A stretch of DNA of 64,000 nucleotides. Source: Thalassia testudinum. Taxonomy: Eukaryota > Streptophyta > Magnoliopsida > Alismatales > Hydrocharitaceae. Under the pieces are notes generated by a model. The model was not told where the DNA came from, searched no databases, and was given only the letters and a program-made list of their open reading frames with translations. Made by a program: the position numbers and the translations under genes. Below are positions 44,768-54,654 of this stretch, piece after piece; the first letter of the stretch is position 1, and each line of letters starts with the position of its first letter. The stretch lies in assembly GCA_037157565.1 (NCBI GenBank), contig JAZHRO010000073.1, positions 97,256,001 through 97,320,000 of the forward strand. Direction: 5' to 3'.

Positions 44768-46429
44768 CACGGCTTTGCATTAACTCATTTTCTCTTGCTT
44801 GAAGTGGATCTCATCCCCTTCTCTTTCTTTCTTTTGTGTGTGCAGGAACTACAGCGGGAAAGTGGGAATCTGGAAGCGAGAGCTTAAAGATCCTTTTCTT
44901 CCCGCGAAAATTCAGGTTGGTTCCTCTTTCTAGTCACATAATTAATTAAAACTACCAAAAATATATTAAACTTGGCTTTCAGGACCCTAAACACTTAAAT
45001 TAATTGGAGTGGTGCATTTTAAAATCATTGTTTGCTTGTATGTTTCTTTAGCACCATTCCATTGCAAGTATTGGTGTTCTATTTTTCGGGTCTAGATTTC
45101 TGTCCAGACTTGAAAAATCAATTCCTAACACCACAGGCCTCCTAAAATCATTAAATTTCATAGAGTGATTTCCAATTAAGTTTGAAACATCTGTTACAAA
45201 GTTCAGATCAATTGGATTTGTATTTAATTTTTAAAATTTCGTGGATTACAGAGGGGTCACACCCTCTAATCTTCCTATTTTGCTACTGTCCGCGAATTTT
45301 AAGAATTTTTATACTCATCCAATTTTTGTGAAATTTATCTTGTTGGAATCCCTGTGAAATTTTATATATCATATAAAATCATAAAAATTTTATGAGGTCG
45401 ATGGTAGTACTAAAAAGTTCATAATACCCACAGGTATTATTTCTGGACTTTGACACCAGTACAATTAAAAATTCAAAACAATTATCAAACGAATTCGTAA
45501 AATCTTACAAAAATCTTTTCTGGAATCCTTGTTTGATTTTATTCAAAGTAGTGGTGTTGTTTGACTTGTTTGGACCACTACTTAATTCTGAAAGCCTAAA
45601 AAATAACTCATTGGTAGTTAAATTTCTGTCTTAGGGATAATTGGCTTAGGGTTTCTTTCTTTCTCTTTTGAGGATTAATTCAAAGGAAATATACAATCAC
45701 CCATACAACTTGTTTTCCTTTGATTGTGGGTTTTCAAACTTGTTTGAAAATTTAACTAAAGAAATCCTAAAATACATTCAATTAAATCAAATCCTAAAAG
45801 ACAAAAATACAAAAAAAATTGTGTGACAACTTGATTTTCATTGGAGCCACTCTCCAATTCCTGCACACACACAAAAAAATCAAATAACAGGGCAACAACC
45901 CAATAAACGCCCTCCACATTCCGTGTGCACTATAGAATCCTAGATCTAATTAAAATTTATAGCAACTTGACCCCTAAGGCTTTATCAACTTAGGCTTGCT
46001 ATTTAGGTCTTAAGTTTTCTTTAGTTAGTACCAATTCTGTCATCTATATCTGGTGTTCAGGCTGAGGGGCCGTGTCAAACGACCAGGTGCGGGTTTGTAC
46101 AAGCACCTGGGGTTTTCCCTGGGAAACGTTTGGGCCCAAACCTCCCCTTAAGCAACTTGGCTAGATTTGTTGATAGAACGGGTATTCACTATTGACTAAT
46201 TATTTCCTATATAGACCAAGTCTTAGGTTATTATTAGGGAGTCACAATTAAGTTAGGTCTAGTTTTTGTTTGTTTGAATTGCACACTTTCTCTCATCTCT
46301 TTCTCTTCTCCTCCCCTCCCCGTTCTTCCATTTTATGCACGGGCGACGGTCTCAAAATCCGCACTTGGAAGGACCATTTGATTTCGCCCCCACGTAAAAA
46401 GACCACTTTTTCTGTCTTCTCCTAAAAAA
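44768..46429 (+). other. Leader of element C
   Basis: Non-coding, about 1.66 kb. A pyrimidine tract plus TGTGTGCAG/GAAC at about 44818-44848 looks like a 3' splice acceptor. The structured block at 46083-46141 lies 290 bases before gag. Collinear with the B leader. Confidence 0.65.
46083..46141 (+). other. Structured block: kissing-loop-like hairpin plus palindrome
   Basis: Stem CCAGGTGC (46083-46090) with GCACCTGG (46103-46110). The 12-base loop contains the self-complementary TTGTACAA (46095-46102). Next are TTTCCC-T-GGGAAA (46114-46126) and the perfect palindrome GTTTGGGCCCAAAC (46128-46141). B keeps the loop and palindrome unchanged. The position before gag fits RNA dimerisation or packaging. 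Confidence 0.5.
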
Positions 46430-49360
46430 ATGGAAACACAACAAAATAGGTCCATTGACCCTTCCACGTCTACCTCTAACCCCACCTCTAACCCTAATTC
46501 TAACCCTTCCACCCAAAACCCAACCACCAGTAACTTCCCACACTTGGAGCTCCCTAATCTTGAGTTGCCCCACACACAACATCAAGACCCCCTACCTGAT
46601 CTTTTAAAATTGATGGCCGATCAGATTAATAAATTAAATTCCAATCAACAAACATTGACTAGGAACATCCAAAACCTAGCCAATCCAAGGCCAAACCCAC
46701 CACCCCGTCAGCAGCCTGTTGTTCCTCTAAAAGATTTCTATGATCCGTCTTATTATGAGGAACGACCAGGGGTGGTCATACCGGAGGGGGACTTTGAGAT
46801 CAAGCCAGCCATCCTGAACCTGATTAAACACTTTCATGGCCTTCCTAGGGAAGTCCCTTTCAGCCACCTTGAAGAACTAACTCTTCTTGCACAGACAACC
46901 CGTTCCTGAAATGTGCAAGAAGACATATGGCTGATGCGGCTTTTTCCATTATCTCTTAAAGATAAGGCCGCTTGTTGGTTCAGGACCATTGGCCGACCCA
47001 TTACAACATGGCCTCAACTCAAGAGTGCCTTCCTCAAGAAATTCTTTCCCATAGGTCGTACCAATTCCTTACGAAGATCTATTACGACCTTTCACCAAAA
47101 AACTGGCGAAACTTTCCATGATTCTTGGGAAAGATTTCAGGACCTTTTAAGAAGTTGCCCGCACCACGAGATTCCTTTGTGGCAGCTCGTGCAAATCTTC
47201 TATCATGGATTAGAAGATCAAATCCGACAATTTGTCGACGCCTCGTGTGGCGGCAACTTCTTAAATAAAGATGCTGAAAGTGCTTATGATCTATTTGAAG
47301 AAATGAGTGAAAACTCATTTAACCAAGCTTCCATGAACACATTTTGTAGAACCCAAAACCCGCAGTTTGGTGTTCATGAAATAGGCGCTCAATCTATCCC
47401 AGTCACCCAAGACGATCTTCAAATGATCGCTCAGAAACTCGACCAGATGCATATTAATCAGAAGAAAATTGAGGAAAGACTCGCCACATCAATTCAAGCT
47501 CCACGCCCACATCTAACCCAACCTAACTTTCCACGAAGAGAAAATTTGCACAATCTCAACACCACTCCTGCTGATTATTCTGAGGTTGCCCATGATTCAC
47601 TGGGGAATTTCAATTATCCAGATCTTAACCCCACCCAAAATATTTCTGCCATCCAGGAGCCCTTTAAAAATTCTTCCAATTGGAAAAATTACCCGAACTA
47701 CTCCTGGAATAATCAAGTTTCCTCCCAACCATATCATTTTAATGGGTATGGGTCGAATCCAAATTTCCATCCTGGGCCATCCCAACAAGATATCAATGCC
47801 CAGATGCTACGGACCCTGCAGGATATGCAAACAAAAATGACGGAAGTAACCCGCAACATCACAAATCTGAACAATCAGATTGGGGTTGCTCCCATGCAAA
47901 GACCTGTAGGACATCTTCCGTCCCAACCCATACCCAATCCCAATCACCAAGGGAACCATTATATGGGCAGAAATCCACATTATCCAAATCAGCCTCCTCC
48001 TAATCCACCTCAGCAGCCGCCCAGGTTCCTGCAATCACAGGCCCCCCCACCTCCTCCAAATAATAATCCGACTGCACATGCAGTTACCTTGAGGAGTGGG
48101 AAAACCACCACTGACCCCGAGCCTTCGCACGAACCTAGCAAGATACATGTGCAAGTTGACTCCCCACCTCCCCATCAGGAAGAAAAAGAACAACAAAAAT
48201 CTCAAGACAAGATTCCTATCCCTTTCCCACAAGCTCTCTACCCTACCACCAACAAAAGAAAGAAATCTGAGCCCACTACAGAAGAACTCATGGAGCTATT
48301 TGGGCAAGTTCATATCAATATCCCTCTCCTAGATGCCATTAAATATATACCTGCCTATGCTAAATTTCTAAAGGAGATTTGTACTCCTAAAAGGCAGGCC
48401 AAAAATCTAGGACAGGTGCATCTTTCAGAGACAGTAAGCTCTGTCATACAGAGAAAGCTGCCTCCTAAGATGAAAGATCCGGGGGCACCTTTAACTTATG
48501 TAATTATTGATGACACTACATTTAATCGCGCCCTCCTTGATCTTGGTGCCTCTGTAAATATTATTCCCACAAGTTTATTCAAAGAATTTCAGATCGGTGA
48601 ATTAAAACCCGTCGAGGTTACCCTGCAATTAGCCGACCGATCTACAATCAAACCTCGTGGGATTGTCGAGGATGTATTAGTCAAGGTCCAGAATTGTGTC
48701 TTCCCTGCAGACTTTCTGGTTCTTGACATTGAGGCACCCGAATCATTACTAGACTCCCCGATAATCCTTGGACGCCCCTTTTTGGCTACTGCAAAGGCAA
48801 ATATCAATTGCCACACAGGCAAAATGGATATCAACTGTGCAGGCCAAACTATCACCTTAGATATTTTTAAATCCTCCAGGAGATTCCATGATGATAACTT
48901 CTTTGAGGACTCAGATACTGAAATTTCTAATATGGTGGAGGAGACAATGTTAATAGATACCCTTACCGACCACAGTTTTTTTGAGGACTCTGATTCAGAC
49001 TCAGTGGTCGGCGAGACCTGTGATCTGGAAACTTGTCTTGACTCCAAATTTGTTCCTGATACCCCCCCTAACCCACCCACTATTCACGCACCTAATTTTT
49101 CCACACTAACTCACCATTCCTTCCCCGACCCCTTTCTTACGGACCTGCCACCAACCCCGCCCGAGTTTGGCACCCAACCTGAATTAAAACCATGGCCAGA
49201 CTCGGTCCACACTTATCAATTTCCATCTCACTCTGATCCCAATATTATTTCTAATCAATTTTCTAGGGATCTAGACGAAGACACCTTTTTTGCGGGCATC
49301 CAAGTGACCAATTATTTACATGATTTTCCATCTTCTGTGCATACCTTCACGCCCGGCTGA
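46430..49360 (+). CDS. gag: gag-protease polyprotein of element C, one internal stop
   Basis: 976 codons in one frame, with a TGA at codon 160 (46907-46909, probably a decayed CGA); the rest is open. The N-terminus is Asn/Pro/Thr-rich, with a basic helix DQINKLNSNQQTLTRNIQNL. The gag core has LFPLSLKDKAACWF (about codon 167) and FLKKFFPIGRTN. Then come a long Gln/Pro/Asn linker without CCHC and the pre-protease segment HINIPLLDAIKYIPAYAKFL. The aspartic protease has its catalytic loop LLDLGASVNII (Asp codon 704), ADRSTIKPRGIVEDVLVKV and SPIILGRPFLATAKANINC. The tail holds ELKPWPDS, matching the PR-RT linker (ELKPLP) of A1/A2, and ends FPSSVHTFTPG. RT is absent. Confidence 0.85.
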
Positions 49361-49381
49361 ATGGCGTAAAAGATAGCACTG

Positions 49382-49399
49382 GATGGGAGGTAACCCATC
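49382..49399 (+). other. Post-stop hairpin of element C
   Basis: GATGGG-AGGTAA-CCCATC, 21 bases after the stop codon. D has the same loop form with stem TTGTTGGG/CCCAACAA. Confidence 0.6.
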
Positions 49400-50775
49400 A
49401 TTTTTTTATTCTTGCTTTCCTTTTTTCTTCTTTTTCCAGGTTTTATTCATCCTAAACCTGACCGTTCTTCACTAAGGTGATTCCTTTTCCCTCCTAATGC
49501 ATGAGGACATGGCATATCTTAAGCATGGGGGGGTGTTTTTAAATTTTTACGATCGATTTAGGATGTTTAAAACCTAAAAAGATGCAATTTTCTTTAATTT
49601 ATTTCCTGCTTGCATACCCAAAAACAAACAACAAAAAAAAAAAAAAATATTGAAAACTTTTTGAGGAAAAATTTTGAAATCGGGACTACAGTCGAAAAAT
49701 TCACTTCTGGTACAATAGGATTTAATCTTTAACAAACTAAGGATGAGGATATGGATCTGATCATTAGAATTCCAGGGTCTATTTTAGACTAGATCAGATA
49801 TCCTTCTCTAAAATTCCACCTGAACTCATGATAGTTCAGGTGACTTGATCCTATTTTGTAATATGGAAAGTATTTGACTTAGTTTTTGATTCAAAAACCT
49901 GCGGTTCTTGAGAAACTTCTTGTGTCAATTTTCACACACAAGCCAACACTTAAAAATAACTAAAAATTTAAAAAAAAAACTCCCTTGTTTGGATTTAGTA
50001 AAAGTCTGAAGCAGATCATTGGTTTGAGTTCCCACCGTCGAGAAGAAGGAAAAAACCTTCTTTGAGGACACGATGTCAACATGTTACCGCCTCGGTGCTG
50101 CTCTATATCTATATTTCATATCTTTAGATGGAGCATTAAAGCGCATTTCAGCAGCTCAAGTGTCTTGGACGGTGCTCTACCTATAGCGTCGGAGCAAGAG
50201 CTTGAGTTTGCTTGGAGCGCCCCTTTTCACCGCATCGTGTTTTGGGGTTGTGAGCTCCTGGGTGGTGTCATGGACAGTGCTATCCCGAAGTACTGGCGCC
50301 AGAGCCCCCTCGAGGAATGGTAATGGGAATGATGATACCAACACATCTGTTGTAAGACTAAGCTAAAAATAAGCATGGGGAAAAAAAAAAATAATAATAA
50401 TAATAATAACACGTCCTTATTAAGGTTGGCTTTTCACAAGCACCGACACAAGGTTTTAAAGGAATTTGAAAGTTGCGAATCAGATTCACGAGCCAGAAAA
50501 ATCCTAAAAACAAACATTTCAAGTCATTTGAATTAACAAAGGGTTAATTTGTGAATTTTCTGAGGATATATTGATCCCGTTCTATCTAATGGTTGGATCC
50601 AAAAACAAATCCTGATGTTTATCTTCAACAAATCCCGTATCTCCTGTGTTTTAATCTACCAAGGTCCCTTAATCTCTTTTTCTCCTCAAAAGTCAAAAAA
50701 ATTAGATTTCCCAAAAATTCCATTTTTCAAAAAAAAAAAAAATTTAATGTTTTGCTAAGAGACTAGCAAAAGATA
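49400..50775 (+). other. 3' non-coding region of element C
   Basis: Contains PPT-like AAGCATGGGGGGG (49521-49533) and AAGCATGGGG (50371-50380), A-rich tracts and the 80-codon frame 50081-50323. No pol sequence. Confidence 0.7.
50081..50323 (+). other. 80-codon frame in the C 3' region
   Basis: Opens MLPPRCCSISIFHIF and ends PKYWRQSPLEEW. B keeps start, length and stop but has one internal stop. No family recognised. It has the location of an env-like ORF remnant in Athila elements, but it is too short to claim. Confidence 0.25.
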
Positions 50776-50785
50776 AGCATGGGGG
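50776..50785 (+). promoter_or_regulatory. Polypurine tract of element C
   Basis: AGCATGGGGG, two bases before the 3' LTR. Confidence 0.85.
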
Positions 50786-50787
50786 TG

Positions 50788-53039
50788 TGATAAACACCAG
50801 TTTATCATCATTTTTATGCTTTAAAACTAACCTAGCTCTTAGGATTTTTCTCCGCAAACGGGTTTTTGGGCTGCATTTAGGCATAAATTAGGATAGGCAT
50901 GCATTGCATTTTTTTATTGTTGTTTTAATGTATTTTTGTGAGTGTTAGGGATGTACAGATTCACAGATCCCTAAAACCTTAGCACTCAAGAAGGCAATTG
51001 GTGAAGGAGAAGCCCAGACTAGTTGGAACCTAGCTTGATCCAGCTCACCATAGCTGGAACCTAGCTTACTTGAACTAGGGTTAGCTCATCCCAGCTCCAT
51101 TCAGCTAATCTCAGCTGGATGGCAGCTCAAGAGAGTTCACCTTAGCTCACCCTAGCTCAAGTCAGCTCAGATCCAGCTCAACTTAGCTGAGTCTAGCTCA
51201 TCTCAGCTCCCACCAGTTCACAGGGAGCTCTAGCTAGCTCAGCTGAGTTGATAGGAGTTCATCCCAACTCAGATCCAGCTACATTCAGCTCCACTCAACT
51301 CCAGCCAGCTGAAGAAGAATTCATCTCAGCTCAGGAAGCTCAAGTCCAGCTCCCAGGGACTCAGCTTAGCTCAACTGAGTTGAGCTAAGCTACCTTAGCT
51401 ACCTCAACCAGCTTGATTCTCCCCGGGAGCACCAGACCTAGCTCACCTCAGCTCATTTTGGTAGAAGCTAGCTCACTTTAGCTTGGCTTAGTAGCTAGCA
51501 AAGAACTAGCAAGCTAAGCCAGCTAGAGTAGCCCCATGCCAGCCTCTTCAGTAGCAGCCAGCTCCAGCTCCAGCTCCAGACTCTCCTCCTCAGCTCTTTC
51601 CTCCAAACCCTAGCTCCAACACCTTCTCCTCCACTCCACCTTTAGCTAAGCTAGCTTAGCTTATCTTAGCTTAGCTTAGCATAGCTAACAACCGGCTCCT
51701 TGGCCATTCATTACCTCCAAAATCAACCCTAGCTAGCTCCACCAACTCAAGCCTACCTAAGCTAGCTACTCTACTCAAGTTGGCGCCACCTCCTAGCCAT
51801 CCCTTCACCCCATTATCTCCACCAAAAGACACTTCAAGTTGGCGCCAAAAACCACCCCTAACCACCTCTATATTGGCGCCACTTTCAGCCCCTTAAATCC
51901 ACCCTACACCTACCCACATAAGCCATCCTAGCCATCCACATACCCCCCTTCTAGAACCTTAAGGTGGCGCCACCTAATGACCTTCTAGAATGCCCATTTT
52001 GGCGCCAACACCAAATGGTGTCAACACCCATAACTACCCCTTGGTGCACTTTAAGGTGGCGCCAACTCTCCTTGGCCATGGGATCTCCAACCACCTCCAT
52101 CAACTCATCTTGGCCATACATTTCAAAGGTCACCATAGCCCCCCTCCTATTCTATAAAAAGCCACCACCTACCACCATTTTTGGGCATCCTCCCTTAGTA
52201 TATTTTCTACCTAAACCACCTATACCTACGGCCAAGAAGAAGGAGTAGAGAAGGAGATTAAAGGGGCACATCACCAGCCATTTTGGTGCCTTCTTCTCCC
52301 CACTCTCTTCAACTTGAGCCACGCCAAGGAGGAGGACTCTCCCACTTCAAGGAGAACGGCCAGGAAAAGGAGAAAAGCTTAGGGTGGACGTCCACCCTTG
52401 GAGAGAAACTTAGGGCAAGCCCCCTTAGGGCTTGCCTTGGAGGTCATCACCTTGGCGGAGTACTGCAAGGAAGGAGTTGAAGGATTCTTTTCAAGCTTGG
52501 GAGCCACCAACCTTGGAGCAAGAAGCCCTCTTCTTCACCATCTATTTAGAAGATTTGTGCTTTCTTTCTTTATTTCAATTATCTAGTAGTAGAAGCATTC
52601 CTCTACTAGGCATTTTTGTTAAACACTTTATCAATTATCTAGTTGCCTTCTTCGCATATCTTGTTTGCATTTCTATTTGCTTATTTTCAGCATTCTTCAC
52701 TTCCTCTCCCTAATTATTCTAGGCATCCACTTGCCTAGAGTGAGCTTAGGGAGAGGCTCTACTTGCTACTTTAGAGTTGTTTACTTAATTGGAAGTGTAA
52801 ACACTTTTCCCGCCATCAGTTCGCATGTTGCCTTAGTTCAAAAATAAAGAAAAATGGTATATTGAAAATTACCAAAAAGAAAGTTGAGATATATTCCAAG
52901 CAAGAGAATCACTATTGCAAACATTTGGCCTCCTTGGACGACCCTAGATACTCCCCTATCTAGGAATATAAATTTAAGAGTTGATCGGTTTTACGCGTTA
53001 CAACGACGTATTTTAACAAATCTCGTGAAATTGCTATCA
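50788..53039 (+). repeat. 3' LTR of element C
   Basis: Starts TGATAAACACC after the PPT, ends GCTATCA at 53039. The six GGCGCC sites are repeated at 51780-52065, with a TATA box at 52151-52160. Confidence 0.92.
51780..52065. promoter_or_regulatory. Cluster of six GGCGCC palindromes, C 3' LTR
   Basis: Sites start at 51780, 51839, 51873, 51964, 51999 and 52056. All six are unchanged from the 5' LTR, although the spacer sequence has several differences. Confidence 0.55.
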
Positions 53040-53044
53040 TGGAC
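53040..53044. repeat. Target-site duplication of element C, right copy
   Basis: TGGAC, the exact partner of 42488-42492. Confidence 0.9.
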
Positions 53045-53428
53045 CTCCTCGCACGTGAGGAGAGATAAAAAATCCTTTATTTTGACTCTAATTCAAATTT
53101 ACCGATAACGCCATTACAAAACACTATGGTCTTAAAGTGATTTTGCATATGAGCACCTTATGGTCTTAAGTAATTGCATGGAATGTTTTTTTGATGATGA
53201 AAATGAAGTGCAAAGATTCAAATCTTTATCTGTTGTGATTCCCGATTGGACTAAACACCACTACTTAATTCAATAGGCCAATTCCTCTCTGTGGAAACGA
53301 CTTAACTATTTTCGTGGTTAGTTTTGAATTATTAAATATTTTGATAGTCGATTTTCAACCACAAAAGCTTTACAACGACATGTGATTTTATGTTAAAAAT
53401 TTCATCGAAAGCAAGAATCGACTCGTCA
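53045..53428 (+). repeat. 5' LTR of D, part 2
   Basis: Continues CTCCTCGCACGTGAGGAG as in 59398-59415. Ends CGACTCGTCA before the PBS. Confidence 0.85.
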
Positions 53429-53430
53429 AA

Positions 53431-53450
53431 TGGCACCGTTGCCGTGGAGG
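53431..53450 (+). promoter_or_regulatory. Primer-binding site of element D
   Basis: TGGCACCGTTGCCGTGGAGG, tRNA-Asp type with two changes from C. Confidence 0.8.
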
Positions 53451-54654
53451 AAATATGCCAATTAATTTTTCGAGAAATTTATACTATTTTTGAAATCTTT
53501 CTGAATTACTGACCTTGTTTCTATTTACATGCAAAAATTAAACGAACGTAACAGGAGCACATGACGGAGATGATATTTTTGGTGGACCTTGACGCCACCT
53601 AGAGATAGCAATAGGAGCATGTGGGCCTTGATCCCAAGCACGTGGAGGAAGGATCAACGACCGGAGACATTAATTTGCTTCTTTTAGATTTAGATTAGTT
53701 TAGATAGGCATTCAAACTTAATTTCTTTCTTGTGGACCCATGTTGGGCATTTTTGGGAACATGTTACCAGTGCTTTTATTGCTTATTGTCTTATATGCGG
53801 GAGCATATTGTTGGGAGCATGGTCCCATTTTATTTAGATTATAGGATTATTCGAATTGTTTGAAATGTATATAGATTAGTTAGTTAGTTAGTTAGATTAG
53901 GTTTGTTTGCTTAATATTATTAAAAATTTAAAAAAAAATCAAACTTCCTGCTAGAAGCTACATATCAATAGGGTGACCATCTAGGATTGAATGAGCAGCA
54001 TCTAGTTTATCTTTACTGCATCGCATACATCCCTGCATTGAAGAAAGCTGGAGTAAGGTACATCTTCTCTTTAGCATCAAATACCCGTCATACATCTGTA
54101 TTGGACTTAAATTCAAGACCACTAAAGTGTTTGAATCGAATTAATTCAGTGGTCACTTTAAAAATTGGGACTGCTAAGGGGTTGGGCCTTAAAATCTGTG
54201 ACTTAAAATTGTGTGGAAAAGGATCTTGTTTGCGAGATTTCAAAACTCAAAATGCTAACGTGAATTGGACACCGTAGACGTTGTGCATGTCACACATAAG
54301 TTCACTAAATAAATTTCTACCTCTCCTCTTTTGCAGCACAAGGGAAGTTAGTGGGAAATCAACAAGCCTATCCACCAAGTTACTTCGGTTCCTCATGTGT
54401 GGGCTCGATTCGAGACTTCCATCCCTTGCGAGTAGGTTGTAGGCACCAACGAAGGTTGGCCTACGTAAAGTAATTCTAGGAAAACTTGTTTAGCCACCAA
54501 CTGAACAATTAATTCTAAGACCTAGAATCTACTAAAAATAGATGCCACTGTATTTGCAATTGTTTTGACAGCGATAGCACTCTCTACGAAGTTTCTGCTT
54601 GTGTTCCGATTTCTTTTAAATCCTAAGAGAGTTTAACCTGTTTAATTGAAAGAA
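53451..54654 (+). other. Leader of element D
   Basis: Non-coding, about 1.2 kb. Includes TTTGCAG (near 54337) like a splice acceptor. The 96-codon frame at 53987-54277 has no counterpart that I can support in E. Confidence 0.55.

Larger units (their letters stand above)
42493..53039 (+). mobile_element. Element C: complete young gag-protease-only LTR retrotransposon
   Basis: 10.5 kb with 5' LTR, tRNA-Asp PBS, 1.7-kb leader, a gag-protease frame with a single stop, 3' non-coding region, PPT and 3' LTR, flanked by TGGAC. The LTRs (2250 and 2252 bases) differ at roughly 30 sites by eye. No RT, RNase H or integrase, so movement would need proteins from another element. It resembles the TR-GAG class of non-autonomous elements, with protease added. 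Confidence 0.92.
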
